In this document: positions 35,540 through 45,656 of the stretch, piece by piece
Layout of the letters: every line of letters begins with the position of its first letter
Numbering within the stretch: position 1 is the first letter of the stretch
Assembly: GCA_025370055.1 (NCBI GenBank)
Contig: CP073041.1
Coordinates: 62,001 to 126,000 of the forward strand
Length of the DNA: 64,000 bases
Direction of reading: 5' to 3'
Source of the DNA: Woronichinia naegeliana WA131
Lineage (GTDB): Bacteria; Cyanobacteriota; Cyanobacteriia; Cyanobacteriales; Microcystaceae
Translations under genes and position numbers: made by a program
Notes under the pieces: model-generated
The model's database searches: none
The model's input: the letters and a program-made list of their open reading frames with translations, nothing else
What the model was told of the DNA's origin: nothing

Positions 35540-36749
35540 ATTGTTTTTGCCAATCCTGAATTCTTGCCTGGGCGTGATGATAAAGTTCGGCTTGATCCTG
35601 GGGAACTAATTCCGCCGCCGCGATCGCATCCTGTAAATTTCCCACCACCGCTCGACCCTGGGCAATTTCGAGGATAATCTGGCTCCAAAGGCTAATCTGA
35701 TTTTGGGCTTGGGGAAACACCGGAGAATCAGGGGGAATTTTACGCAGTTCGGCGATCGCTCGGATAAAAACGGAAGCCTGTTGCCATTGCAGATAACTTT
35801 TGGCCCGCTCTAATTGGGGAACCGTTGGGATGACGACGGAAGAAATAGGCCTCTTCACTGTTTCAGATTTAGATCGCTCTATTCCCACCAGCCAGCGACT
35901 AGTTAAGCCAATCACCCCTAACAAGATCACTAAAAGAGCCAGACCTCCCAGCAAACCAACGATCCACACTGAAGATTTGGTCACTAAAGGAGATGAAATG
36001 AGCGGCTCTAAAACAGTCTTAGTCGTTTTAGTGGTAGATTTACGCCTCGAACCCCAAGCCAATGGTAAAATCCCCGATGACGGTAGAATCGTCGACACGC
36101 GATCCTGATGACTTCTACTCAGAATAATCAAAGCCTCACCGCTATGACGATCTTCGAGTTTGTCCCTGAGATACATTTCTAACAAATCTAAGGTTAAGGA
36201 CTGATGGTAATAGCTCATTGCTTCTAAAAAAAGTTTTCCTAGTTCCTGTTGCCCCCCTAAACGGCTGTTAAACTTGGCCACTAGGTTAATGCCGAGGGAT
36301 TTAGCCTGTAAAAGTCCCTGGTTACTGATGGGATTATCCAGATTTAGGGGAGTTACATCTAGTAACAGTAAAGGGGTTGAGGCATGATGGTGGGGTAAAA
36401 AACTATCGAATAGCGATCGCAACGGAATGGCCGTTTGTTGTAAGTTGTCTGGCTCGGCATCAATGGGCAGTAAATAGTCTTCACCATTGAATTGAGTCGC
36501 ATAACCCTGAAAAAAAATCACTTGAGTGCGTCGCTGTAGGGTCTTGCGTAAATTATTCCCGTTCGGATAGACAATACGCCTTTTTCCGAAGGAACGGAGA
36601 TCGCTAAAGAGTAAAGCTTGTTTTTCTGAAAGTTTAAGCCGACGGTGCAAAAAATTTTGTAAATCCCAGAGACAAGATTCTGACCCGCCCAGGGGTGGAA
36701 AAAATCGATAGTGATGAATGCCAATGGTGACAAATAGGTAATTTTCCAT
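35511..36749 (-). CDS. Caspase-fold-like protein with transmembrane helix, apparently lacking the catalytic dyad
   Basis: 412 residues. The N-terminal 240 residues follow the caspase/metacaspase plan: FVTIGIHHYRFFPPLGGSES, then VIFFQGYATQFNGEDYLLPIDAE, where active members have F-SGHG, then TPLLLLDVTPL, where active members have LDxCxS. Both His and Cys are thus missing. A transmembrane helix (SSVWIVGLLGGLALLVILLGVIG, about 255-285) is followed by a helical C-terminal domain. The start overlaps nothing, and the 3' end overlaps the RluA-type gene. It is probably a pseudo-peptidase with a scaffolding role; the function is inferred. Confidence 0.7.
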   Translation of the reverse strand: MENYLFVTIGIHHYRFFPPLGGSESCLWDLQNFLHRRLKLSEKQALLFSDLRSFGKRRIVYPNGNNLRKTLQRRTQVIFFQGYATQFNGEDYLLPIDAEPDNLQQTAIPLRSLFDSFLPHHHASTPLLLLDVTPLNLDNPISNQGLLQAKSLGINLVAKFNSRLGGQQELGKLFLEAMSYYHQSLTLDLLEMYLRDKLEDRHSGEALIILSRSHQDRVSTILPSSGILPLAWGSRRKSTTKTTKTVLEPLISSPLVTKSSVWIVGLLGGLALLVILLGVIGLTSRWLVGIERSKSETVKRPISSVVIPTVPQLERAKSYLQWQQASVFIRAIAELRKIPPDSPVFPQAQNQISLWSQIILEIAQGRAVVGNLQDAIAAAELVPQDQAELYHHAQARIQDWQKQYDQSRLDLP

Positions 36750-36823
36750 TGTGCAATACTGTGCAATGACTAACGCGACACCGTAGAATAGGAAGGCTGT
36801 TCATATCTCATAATCTTAAACCG

Positions 36824-36991
36824 ATGGCTGTTCCTAAGAAGAAAACCTCTAAATCAAAACGTGACCAACGTCGTGCCAACTGGAGACGGCAAGCTGCTCT
36901 AGAAGCGAAAAAAGCGATCTCGTTAGGTAAATCCATTTTAACGGGACGTTCTAATAGTTTCGTTTATCCGACGGATGAAGACGAAGAATAA
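36824..36991 (+). CDS. rpmF: 50S ribosomal protein L32
   Basis: 55 residues: [20 protein letters not shown] is the unmistakable L32 N-terminus, followed by an Ala/Lys helix and an acidic DEDEE tail typical of cyanobacteria. It is divergent from the caspase-like gene, with a 74-bp gap holding both promoters. Confidence 0.95.
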   Translation: MAVPKKKTSKSKRDQRRANWRRQAALEAKKAISLGKSILTGRSNSFVYPTDEDEE

Positions 36992-37152
36992 AACATTGCT
37001 GCGGGTGGGATGATGGGCCTTGGTTTGCCCGTCTACTCCCAGTTCGTTTTTTATGATCGGTCTTATCATTCTTCTTTCGCAGCGACTTTCTGCTATACCG
37101 AGAAGTATTTTGTATAAGAATTTACATTTTAGTCCGATTTTCTAGATAACCT

Positions 37153-38010
37153 GTGGATAACCCCTTGACAATAACCTTGCAAATTCGAGACGGTCACTTT
37201 CAATGGGGAAATCGCACCTATATCATGGGGATTTTAAATCGAACTCCCGATAGTTTTAGCGATGGTGGTCAATTTATTCGTTTAGACAATGCTCTGCATC
37301 AGGCCGAGAACATGATAGCAGCAGGAGCCGATCTTTTAGATATTGGTGGCCAATCGACTCGTCCAGGAGCCTTTACCATTTCCCTGGCTGAAGAGTTAGA
37401 GCGCACCATTCCCCTAATTCAGCAAATACGTTCCCATTCCCCCATCCCCATCTCCATTGATACCACTCGATCGGAAGTAGCCAAAGCTGCGATCTCCGCC
37501 GGAGCCGATCTGGTAAATGATGTTTCTGGTGGCACTTTTGACCCTGAGATGTTAGCGACGATTGCCCAACTGCAAGTTCCAGTTATTCTCATGCACCTGC
37601 GAGGCACACCGGCAACCATGCAACAATTCACCCATTATCAAGACTTAATCGGTGAAATAATCAGCTTTTTTCAACAACAAATTCAAACTGCTTTAAGTTT
37701 AGGCATTGCGCCCCATCGGATTATTCTTGACCCTGGTATCGGCTTTGCTAAAACCGCAGAACAAAGTCTAGAACTCCTGCAACAACTTGGTCAGTTTCGT
37801 GAGTTGGGTTTTCCCCTTTTAGTCGGCCCCTCCCGCAAAAGTTTTATTGGTCACATCCTGCAACAACCTGACCCTCAAAAACGCATCTGGGGTACTGCCG
37901 CCACCTGTTGTGCCGCGATCGCCGGTGGAGCAGACATTTTGCGAGTCCATGATGTCACGGAAATGGCTCAAGTTTGTCAAATGGCCGATGCCATCTGGCG
38001 GAAACCATGA
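37153..38010 (+). CDS. folP: Dihydropteroate synthase
   Basis: 285 residues, GTG start. It condenses dihydropterin pyrophosphate with p-aminobenzoate in folate synthesis. MGILNRTPDSFSDGG, DIGGQSTRPGA, PISIDTTRSEVA, LVNDVSGG, VILMHLRGTPATMQ, IILDPGIGFAKT and LLVGPSRKSFIG are all in order. It is followed after 13 bp by the aldo/keto reductase. Confidence 0.95.
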   Translation: MDNPLTITLQIRDGHFQWGNRTYIMGILNRTPDSFSDGGQFIRLDNALHQAENMIAAGADLLDIGGQSTRPGAFTISLAEELERTIPLIQQIRSHSPIPISIDTTRSEVAKAAISAGADLVNDVSGGTFDPEMLATIAQLQVPVILMHLRGTPATMQQFTHYQDLIGEIISFFQQQIQTALSLGIAPHRIILDPGIGFAKTAEQSLELLQQLGQFRELGFPLLVGPSRKSFIGHILQQPDPQKRIWGTAATCCAAIAGGADILRVHDVTEMAQVCQMADAIWRKP

Positions 38011-38023
38011 GGAATTGACACCC

Positions 38024-39148
38024 ATGCGTTATCGCTCCTTTGGTAAAACTGGCCTACCGTTATCGGTCTTTTCTCTGGGAACCATGCGTTGCCTACAGTC
38101 AGAATTGATGATGGCCACCACCGTCCAAACCGCGATCGCTGCTGGCATTAACCATATTGAAACCGCCAGGGATTATGGGCAAAGTGAGCTTTATTTGGGC
38201 AAAGTCTTAAAACAGATTCCGCGAGAAAAATATTATCTCACCAGCAAAATCTGTCCCACCGCCACCGCCCAAGCCATGACAGAGGCCATTGATCAATCTC
38301 TGCAACGTTTACAAGTGGATTATTTAGACAATTTAGCCCTTCATGGTTTAAATACTGAGCAACATTTTCAGCTAATTACTGACCCGACAGGCTGTTGGGC
38401 TGCCATCGAACAGGCCCTTAAGCAAGGCAAAATTAAACACATCGGCTTCTCCACCCACGCTCCCCTAGAACTCGTCTTAAAACTCATTAACACCGACAAG
38501 TTTGAATTTATTAACCTTCACTACTACTACTTTTTCCCCCGTCACGCTCCCGCGATCGCCCTGGCACACCAGAAAAACCTGGGTATTTTTATCATCTCCC
38601 CTGCCGATAAGGGAGGCCAACTCTATACTCCTCCTGAACGCCTCCAACAACTCTGTTCCCCCCTCACTCCCCTCGCTCTTAACTATCGCTTTCTCCTCAG
38701 CGATCGCCGTATTACGACTTTGAGTGTGGGGCCAGCCTGTCCCCAGGAATTGACTGAACCGTTACAAATGGCCGATCAGGATCATCCCTTAACAAGCTTA
38801 GAAACAAGTATTTTTGAGCGACTGGAACAGCAACTAGAGCAAAACCTAGGCAGCGATCGCTGTCATCAATGCTATCAATGCTTACCCTGTCCCGAAAACA
38901 TTAATATTCCCGAAATCCTGCGCCTTCGTAATCAGGCGATCGCCTACGATATGATTGCCTTTGGCCAATATCGCTATCAAATGTTCGAGCAAGCCGGTCA
39001 CTGGTTTCCTGGTCGCCGGGGCGATCGTTGTAGCGATTGTGGGGATTGTTTACCCCGTTGTCCCCATCACCTCAATATTCCCGACCTATTACGGGATAGC
39101 CATAACCGTTTAAAGGGATCCCCCCGTCGCCGTCTCTGGGAAAATTAA
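38024..39148 (+). CDS. Aldo/keto reductase with C-terminal 4Fe-4S cysteine clusters
   Basis: 374 residues from the ATG at 38024, with GAGGAA ten bases upstream; a longer frame back to 37847 overlaps folP and is rejected. The N-terminal TIM barrel has YRSFGKTGLPLSVFSLGTMR, ETARDYGQSELYLG (Asp/Tyr) and LHGL. The C-terminus holds two Cys-rich motifs, CHQCYQCLPCP and CSDCGDCLPRCP, each followed by NIP, as in the ferredoxin-like reductase subfamily common in cyanobacteria. Substrate unknown. Confidence 0.88.
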   Translation: MRYRSFGKTGLPLSVFSLGTMRCLQSELMMATTVQTAIAAGINHIETARDYGQSELYLGKVLKQIPREKYYLTSKICPTATAQAMTEAIDQSLQRLQVDYLDNLALHGLNTEQHFQLITDPTGCWAAIEQALKQGKIKHIGFSTHAPLELVLKLINTDKFEFINLHYYYFFPRHAPAIALAHQKNLGIFIISPADKGGQLYTPPERLQQLCSPLTPLALNYRFLLSDRRITTLSVGPACPQELTEPLQMADQDHPLTSLETSIFERLEQQLEQNLGSDRCHQCYQCLPCPENINIPEILRLRNQAIAYDMIAFGQYRYQMFEQAGHWFPGRRGDRCSDCGDCLPRCPHHLNIPDLLRDSHNRLKGSPRRRLWEN

Positions 39149-39615
39149 GGCGTAATGGTTACACTAAAAACGAAGCCATCATCCTGTAAACTATTTCCCT
39201 CTAAATAGGGCTTGCTGAATAAGTATAGAACCCTTGCCAGATAATGCTTTCAAGCATTTTAAAAACGATCATGTGCAAGGTTATGGCCTTTGGAGGCTCA
39301 AAGCCCATGCACGTCGTTGGAAAACTGGGGGTTGAAATTGGAAACAACTCTCTGAAGTCACCATTTTTCGCCTCCTGTGGCATCTAGGTTCGTTTTGTGG
39401 ACTTTTTCAGCAGACCCTATTTACACATGACTTTGATGTTATACAAGCTTTTCAGTCTGATTTTTGTGTAATTAATTTTGTACAACTACTTAAAATGGCT
39501 TTCTCTTCAGGAATTCTTGCTGTAAAATTTTCGTTGATTACATCTGACGCGAGCTCGAAAGCCCTATCGTACCGTTTCACAGGATAATCTATCAACGAAT
39601 TATTTACAGGTAGAA
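39149..39615. other. Intergenic region with one 210-bp MITE
   Basis: 467 bp between convergent genes. It contains the MITE at 39208-39417. The remaining 200 bp (39418-39615) are AT-rich with no recognisable gene or terminator. Confidence 0.5.
39208..39417. mobile_element. 210-bp MITE, copy A
   Basis: Ends GGGCTTGCTGAATAAGTAT and (inverted) GGGTCTGCTGAAAAAGTCC, flanked by TA. Copy B (47365-47574) has the same length in opposite orientation, with related interior. The terminal 12 bp match the 1.69-kb IS at 28595-30282, which could supply the transposase. Confidence 0.8.
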
Positions 39616-40725
39616 TTAATTTAACCAACCCTTAAGGCGACGAGCAACCTGGGGACGGCGTAACTTTCGCATGGCCTTGCTTTGAATTTGACGAACCCTT
39701 TCCCGTGAGAGATTAAACATAACTCCAACCTCTTCAAGGGTATAGCTTTGGCTACTAATCAATCCATAGCGCAAACAGATTACTTCTTTTTCCCGTTCCG
39801 TTAAAACATCGCTTAATACTTCACCAATCTCCTGACGCATCATCATTTCATTCATGCAGTCTTCTGGGAGTTGGAGATCTTGATCTTCCAATAAATCGAC
39901 GAGTTCTGTATCTTCTCCCTTACCAACTCGATGGTTGAGAGAGAGGGATTGTCGCCGTAGTTGTAAAAGTTGACGTAGGTGATAGGGAGAGATTTCTAAG
40001 GCCGCCGCTAACTCATTTTCTGTGGGATTGCGATTCAGATCTTGTTTGAGCGATCGCTGAATTTTTTTCAGTTTATTCAGCTTTTCGACCACATGAATGG
40101 GCAGACGAATGGTGCGTGAATCATTGGCAATGGTACGAGTAATCGCCTGACGAATCCACCAGTAAGCATAGGTCGAGAACTTATAACCCTTGTTTGGGTC
40201 AAACTTTTCTGTCGCACGGTTTAATCCGATCGCCCCTTCTTGGATCAGATCGAGAAAAGGAACACCCCGATTCAAATAACGTTTAGCGATCGAGACCACT
40301 AAGCGCAAATTAGAACGAATCATCTTGCGTTTAGCAATACGTCCCTTGTGGAGCAAACTTTCCAACTGTTTTTCATGACTAAAATTAAGAGACTCTGACC
40401 ATTCCTTTTTAGTGGGAGATCGCTGTAAAGTTGCCGATAATTCCAACCGCTTTTCTTCTGCTTTCATCAATAATTGAACCTGTTGGGCCAACTCCACCTC
40501 TTCCTCTGGTTTAAGCAAAGGATAACGGGCCATCTCCTTAAAAAAAGTGCCAATGGTATCATCTGAAAGGGTTTTGCTATATCCCGACCCATTGCTATAG
40601 CCCAATTCATTGACCAGATCAGAAAAATCCACGGTAATGTTAGTGGCTTCTAATGCTTGGGAGGACAGTTCTAAATTCCCCTCTAAGTCCATCATTACAG
40701 TGCTATGGTTCTCGTCGTTGTACAT
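39616..40725 (-). CDS. Group 2 RNA polymerase sigma factor (sigma-70 family)
   Basis: 369 residues. Region 1.2 (DTIGTFFKEMARYPLLKPEEE), region 2 (RLVVSIAKRYLNRGVPFLDLIQEG and FSTYAYWWIRQAI), region 3 (IRLPIHVVEKLNKLK) and region 4 (YTLEEVGVMFNLSRERVRQIQ) are complete. The short non-conserved N-terminus and absence of a long region 1.1 place it in the non-essential group 2 (SigB/C/D/E-type) rather than the housekeeping SigA. Which of these it is cannot be decided by eye. Confidence 0.9.
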   Translation of the reverse strand: MYNDENHSTVMMDLEGNLELSSQALEATNITVDFSDLVNELGYSNGSGYSKTLSDDTIGTFFKEMARYPLLKPEEEVELAQQVQLLMKAEEKRLELSATLQRSPTKKEWSESLNFSHEKQLESLLHKGRIAKRKMIRSNLRLVVSIAKRYLNRGVPFLDLIQEGAIGLNRATEKFDPNKGYKFSTYAYWWIRQAITRTIANDSRTIRLPIHVVEKLNKLKKIQRSLKQDLNRNPTENELAAALEISPYHLRQLLQLRRQSLSLNHRVGKGEDTELVDLLEDQDLQLPEDCMNEMMMRQEIGEVLSDVLTEREKEVICLRYGLISSQSYTLEEVGVMFNLSRERVRQIQSKAMRKLRRPQVARRLKGWLN

Positions 40726-41284
40726 AAAGATTTATGGTCTTATTTAGAAGATAATAGAGCGGAATCAGAAAAAGAGGAAAAGCCAGAGCCACTATCGCTG
40801 CGGGGAACTTGTCCTGATTGTTACATTAAATTTTACTAAAGAGTTTTTCTTAAGTTTTTTTTAAGATCTTTTGTAATGTTGGTTTGCAATAGGGACTTTC
40901 TGGATACAAAGCAGGTTAAATTGAGAAAAACAGACTTGAAGTTCGAGCTAGGACGGTTCAATGGGCTGTTGTAGGACAGTATTTTGTTATCCTAGCGTCA
41001 AAAGAATTGGGAGAGCTTTTTGAGAACGATTTACTAAACAGTATGATTATCTTGGCTCTAAGATAGCAGAATTCATGGAAATTGTTGTTTGACAGATTAC
41101 AAAATTCAATTCTGGCGATGATTTTTAGTTATATTGTGATAAAACTATGATGATTCATTATCGAAAAAAACTTTGGCCTCCCAGGGATCTCTATTCTTTT
41201 AGCGATCGCGGCCAGTGACTTTCAAAAAAAAGAGAAGATAGGGTTATACTGTTCTAGCCCTTGTGTTCCTTGGCATTTAGCCCT
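40726..41284. other. Divergent promoter region between the sigma factor and priA
   Basis: About 560 bp. It holds promoters for both genes, but no consensus pair stands out. The sequence is AT-rich with one HIP1 site near 41200; I see no small gene or RNA. Confidence 0.45.
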
Positions 41285-43777
41285 ATGCCTTTGTTAATGA
41301 CTGCTGGTTTGGTTGCTGAACAATCCTCTCTCTATCCGCGACCACCGCAACAATGGATTTTAGTTTTGATCGATTGTCCTGGGATTCAAGGACTATATAC
41401 CTATGCTATCCCCAGCAACTTAACCATTCAAGTCGGTGATATCCTCAGTGTTCCCTTTGGTAGCCATTTGGTCGGTGGCATTGCGATCGCCTTTACGACA
41501 GATTTACCCATCGATCTGACGGTGGAGCAAATCAAGACAGTCGAAGAAATTATTGTTCAGGGCTTTTTTACGGTCGAATTCTGGCAATTATTACATCGAG
41601 TCGCTGACTATTACGCTACTGATTTATTAGACGTTATTCGTGCAGCCTTGCCCCCTGGTATCTTAAGCAAATCTCAACGTCGCATTCGCTTAAATCGAGA
41701 GCAAATTCCCCCAGGAGCCGAGTTATTTTGTTCTGCATCAGGTCAAATTGTTTTGCAATATCTCCAGGCGAGTAAGAGCGGTGATTATAGTTATCGCCAT
41801 CTCCAGCAAAAATTTAGAACTAAAGTTGCATCCGGGGTTCGAGATTTACTGAAACGAGGTTGGGTAGAAAGCTATTTAGAGGCTCCCAAATATGCCCGAC
41901 CTCAACAGAAAAAAGCGGTCACTTTATTAGCAACTAGCAGTCATTTAGAATTAACAGAAAAGCAACAGCAAGTTTTAACCAGTTTGCAACATCAGGGGGG
42001 AGAATGTTGGCTCAGTGAGTTAACCAAATTAGCCCATTGTGCCGAAAGCGTGATTGTTAAGTTAGCTGAAAAAGGTTATGTCAATATTGAATATCAAGAA
42101 TGTCTGCGTCTTTTAGCCCAGCCGGATATTAATCGAGATGGTCAACGCTTGCTCACTCCCGATCAAAAAGCTGCCCTGGACTATCTACAAGGCTTACAGG
42201 GTTTTCATCAGGTGCTTTTACATGGAGTAACTGGTTCTGGCAAAACCGAAGTCTATCTCCAGGCGATCGCCCCTATTTTATCCCAGGGAAAATCCATCTT
42301 AGTCCTAGTACCTGAAATTGGTTTAACCCCCCAACTAACGGATCGCTTTCGGGCTAGATTTGGCAACAAAATTGTGGTTTATCACAGTGCGCTATCGGAA
42401 GGTGAACGCTATGATACCTGGCGACAGATGTTTAATCATCCTGGACAAATTGTTATTGGCACTCGTTCCGCCGTTTTTGCCCCTCTCATAAACTTGGGCT
42501 TAATTATTCTTGATGAAGAACATGATACTAGTTTCAAACAAAGTCAAAAATCCCCCTATTATCACGCCCGTACTGTCGCTCAATGGCGAGCCGAACTTGA
42601 AGATTGTCCATTGATTTTGGGATCAGCAACCCCTTCTTTAGAAACCTGGATACAGACCGATCCCAGTCAACCATCCAAAAACGCTCAAACCCATTATTTA
42701 AGCTTGCCTGAACGGGTACAATCTAGACCTCTGCCTCCAATTACGTTAGTCGATATGCGACAGGAATTAAAAACGGGTAATCGTTCGATTTTTAGTCGTA
42801 CTTTGCAAACGGCACTAAAGCAATTACAGCCTCAACATCAACGGGCAATTTTATTTATCAGCCATCGCGGTCATAGCACCTTTGTCTCCTGTCGTAGTTG
42901 TGGTTACGTTTTAGAATGCCCCCATTGCGACGTTTCTCTTTCCTACCACTACACTCAAGAAGACGCGCAGCAATTACTCCGTTGTCACTATTGCAACTAT
43001 AGCCAAGCCCATCCTCGTCATTGTCCTGATTGTCATTCCCCTTACCTAAAATTTTTTGGCAGTGGTACACAGAAAGTAACGGCATCCTTAACAGCAGAAT
43101 TTCCCGAACTGCGTTGGTTGCGCTTTGATAGTGATACTACTCGTCAAAAGGGAGAACATCGTCGTCTTTTGGAACGTTTTCGTCAGGGAGAGGCGGATAT
43201 TTTGGTGGGAACACAGATGTTAACCAAAGGCTTGGATATTGAGTCTGTCACCCTGGTAGGCGTGATCGCCGCCGATAGTTTACTGCACTTTGCTGATTAT
43301 CGTTCTGCCGAGCGAACTTTTCAAACCTTAACCCAGGTGGCAGGGCGAGCGGGACGGGGAGATGATCCCGGTCAGGTTATTATCCAAACCTATAGTCCCC
43401 ATCATCCAGTGATTCAAGCGGTTCAAACCCATAATTATCACCGTTTTATTGAGCAGGAATTACCCCAACGTCGAGGCTTAAATTATCCCCCCTATGGTCG
43501 TTTAGTTTTAATTCGTCTGAGTAGTTTAGAGCCAGAATTAGTAGAAAAATCGGCGATCGCGATCGCGGCGGAATGTCAACAGAAATTAGGAGCAATAGCA
43601 GAAATTTTAGGGCCAGCCCCAGCAACTATTATGCGGGTAGCTCAACGCTACCGTTGGCAGATTGTAATTAAATTTCCTAGTCAATCTCAACTCTGTCCCG
43701 ATCTTCGTTATTTAAAGCAATATTGTCCGACGGGTGTGAGTTTTAGCATTGATGTTGACCCACTGTTTATTGAATAG
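41285..43777 (+). CDS. priA: Primosomal protein N' (replication restart helicase)
   Basis: 830 residues from the ATG at 41285; a TTG-led extension to 41261 is possible. The N-terminal DNA-binding domain includes YTYAIPSNLTIQVGDILSVPFG. The helicase core has LLHGVTGSGKTEVYL (Walker A), LIILDEEHDTSFKQ (DEEH) and GSATPSLETW; the zinc-binding loops are CRSCGYVLECPHC and CHYC...CPDC; LVGTQMLTKGLDI and QVAGRAGRGDDPG follow. It restarts stalled forks. Confidence 0.95.
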   Translation: MPLLMTAGLVAEQSSLYPRPPQQWILVLIDCPGIQGLYTYAIPSNLTIQVGDILSVPFGSHLVGGIAIAFTTDLPIDLTVEQIKTVEEIIVQGFFTVEFWQLLHRVADYYATDLLDVIRAALPPGILSKSQRRIRLNREQIPPGAELFCSASGQIVLQYLQASKSGDYSYRHLQQKFRTKVASGVRDLLKRGWVESYLEAPKYARPQQKKAVTLLATSSHLELTEKQQQVLTSLQHQGGECWLSELTKLAHCAESVIVKLAEKGYVNIEYQECLRLLAQPDINRDGQRLLTPDQKAALDYLQGLQGFHQVLLHGVTGSGKTEVYLQAIAPILSQGKSILVLVPEIGLTPQLTDRFRARFGNKIVVYHSALSEGERYDTWRQMFNHPGQIVIGTRSAVFAPLINLGLIILDEEHDTSFKQSQKSPYYHARTVAQWRAELEDCPLILGSATPSLETWIQTDPSQPSKNAQTHYLSLPERVQSRPLPPITLVDMRQELKTGNRSIFSRTLQTALKQLQPQHQRAILFISHRGHSTFVSCRSCGYVLECPHCDVSLSYHYTQEDAQQLLRCHYCNYSQAHPRHCPDCHSPYLKFFGSGTQKVTASLTAEFPELRWLRFDSDTTRQKGEHRRLLERFRQGEADILVGTQMLTKGLDIESVTLVGVIAADSLLHFADYRSAERTFQTLTQVAGRAGRGDDPGQVIIQTYSPHHPVIQAVQTHNYHRFIEQELPQRRGLNYPPYGRLVLIRLSSLEPELVEKSAIAIAAECQQKLGAIAEILGPAPATIMRVAQRYRWQIVIKFPSQSQLCPDLRYLKQYCPTGVSFSIDVDPLFIE

Positions 43778-44114
43778 GGATTAATGGCGATCGCGGTGGT
43801 TAAAATTTCTTGAAGAAGGATTCGCATTCTTCTTAAGTAAAGACCTCGACCAATTAGGAATAGTAGCAGGGATCATAGATGAAATGGGTTTAGTAGAAAT
43901 TGTAGAAATTATGGTTCTTCGGTATTTATTATGCCAAATATGAGTTGATTTACTCCAGAACCCATTCCAAAAAAGGTTTCCTTATTTTTACACTCAATTC
44001 ATGCCAAATTAACCAATAATTTTAATCAAAATCCTTATCCAGCAAGGGTTTTAGGAGTCTATAAAATAACTCAGCATAGTACCTACCAATGAACCTAAAA
44101 TGACTACTCAAAAG
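43778..44114. other. Intergenic region with a transposase relic
   Basis: 337 bp between priA and the propeller-like gene. The only recognisable content is the short transposase fragment at 43842-43910; the rest is AT-rich and noncoding. Confidence 0.5.
43842..43910 (+). pseudogene. Fragment of a DUF4277/IS1634-type transposase
   Basis: Reads DLDQLGIVAGIIDEMGLVEIV in one frame, the N-terminal DUF4277 signature (D-LG-VA-IID-LG-VE-I). Flanking sequence does not continue the protein. A relic of about 23 codons. Confidence 0.5.
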
Positions 44115-45656
44115 TCAAGAAACCTGCAAAGGTTCATTTAACTCATTACCGAAATCAGCAACATGGGGAATGGGTTCATTATGTTTTCTAGAACCAAGCC
44201 AAACTTCTAGCCCACCTCGTCGATTATCAAAGTATTGCCATTGACCATTGCGTCGGATAGCAACCCTTGGTGCGAAAGGATTGGGAACTCCAATAAATAG
44301 TCCATATTTTGTTGAAATCATATTTCTGCCACCAATATTAAACCGATTCCCAAAACCGTTTTTAGTGACAGGCAACCAACTTTCACCATCCCAGGTTCGC
44401 CAAACTTCAAAACCAGATTGATTATTGACCATCGTATCAATGCCGACACAATCTAAAGCCGGATGTTGACCTTTTACCAAGTCAGCAGACCAATATAACA
44501 ACAAACTGAGAATATTACAGGTGCAGAGATATAACCAATCCTCATGAACGGCCATTCTCCAAAAATAACCATTAAATAAGTTATTAAAGCCAGGGGTTAA
44601 AGAACTCAATGGCCGGATTCTTCCTTTGGGCGTGTCTCTAGCTAAACCGACAATTAAATCCCAACTACCGTCTGCATTAATCCGAATAACTTCGGAACCG
44701 GCAGGGCCAATATTATTTTTAACATCGAAGCCACCATTCATAATTCCTGTTCCCACAAAAAGCGCGTCTTTAAAGACTTCCATACTAAAAGCACATTGAT
44801 TTTTTGGCCCCCGATAGGCTCCTTTATCAACCACTAGCGTCCAATGAAAAGGGGGTTTCCCTTCACCATCAGTGCGCCAGACCTGAAAACCTTGGCAATT
44901 AACCGTTCCAGCGTATAGATAATCATTAAAGACACACATCATCCAAACACCTTCATTGGTCTCATCTCCAAACCCTGGCGAACTAGCCGGAACCCAATTT
45001 CCATTAGCTGGATCTCGGCTAACATAAATAACGGGAACTGAGGAAAAATTGCAATCTCCCTTCGTTCCGGTTGGTGAAGTAAATAGTCCACCTTTAAAGG
45101 GAATGAGGAGGCGGGTTGTGGTTACGGGTAGGCCCAGAATTCCCCAATCAGAAACTTTGGTAAAGTTTTTACCATCCTCTGAGCGAATGATAATTGGCCC
45201 AGGAGCCAAACCTGGTGCCCAAGTAGCCACATATAAAGCAGGTTCAGAATCAGATTCGCCTTGAAAAACAGCCATACCTCGATAGCCCACTTCCCTGGCT
45301 ACCATAAAGTCCTTGCTCCCCATAATCATGGGAGACTGAAAGACCATTTCCCAATGACCAGTTTCAGGGTCGTAGCACCATAGTTGGGCACGCCGATCCA
45401 TCTTATATAATTCGGCTGGTGTATCAGGGCCTTCTACTAATTTGACTGGTAGGCCCTTTTCTTTATAAAAATCCACCACCTGAAGCGTGATTTGAGTCAT
45501 GCGGGTAGTCCCCACATACAATTTATTTTTGAACCATCCCATCGAATGGGGATAGGAATTATGAGGATCTCCAAAACCACCTTCCGCAATTCTGCGAAAA
45601 TTTTCCGCTTTCAATCCACGAGGGGCTGCCGGGTCAAAGGGTCTTCTGGGGGACAT
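44115..45656 (-). CDS. Hypothetical beta-propeller-like protein
   Basis: 513 residues, no signal peptide. Repeated blocks of the type LYVGT...G.QVWR.DG / W..V (NKLYVGTTRM, ALYVATWAPG, DYLYAGTVNCQGFQVWRTDG, DALFVGTGIMNGG, DWLYLCTCN, GFEVWRTWDGESW) recur every 50-70 residues and suggest a six- or seven-bladed propeller. I do not recognise a named family. It stands alone, next to mobile debris on both sides. Function unknown. Confidence 0.7.
   Translation of the reverse strand: MSPRRPFDPAAPRGLKAENFRRIAEGGFGDPHNSYPHSMGWFKNKLYVGTTRMTQITLQVVDFYKEKGLPVKLVEGPDTPAELYKMDRRAQLWCYDPETGHWEMVFQSPMIMGSKDFMVAREVGYRGMAVFQGESDSEPALYVATWAPGLAPGPIIIRSEDGKNFTKVSDWGILGLPVTTTRLLIPFKGGLFTSPTGTKGDCNFSSVPVIYVSRDPANGNWVPASSPGFGDETNEGVWMMCVFNDYLYAGTVNCQGFQVWRTDGEGKPPFHWTLVVDKGAYRGPKNQCAFSMEVFKDALFVGTGIMNGGFDVKNNIGPAGSEVIRINADGSWDLIVGLARDTPKGRIRPLSSLTPGFNNLFNGYFWRMAVHEDWLYLCTCNILSLLLYWSADLVKGQHPALDCVGIDTMVNNQSGFEVWRTWDGESWLPVTKNGFGNRFNIGGRNMISTKYGLFIGVPNPFAPRVAIRRNGQWQYFDNRRGGLEVWLGSRKHNEPIPHVADFGNELNEPLQVS

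Noticed and set aside
37847-38023. 59-codon N-terminal extension of the aldo/keto reductase
   Set aside because: It overlaps folP in another frame and lacks family similarity; the ATG at 38024 has its own ribosome site.
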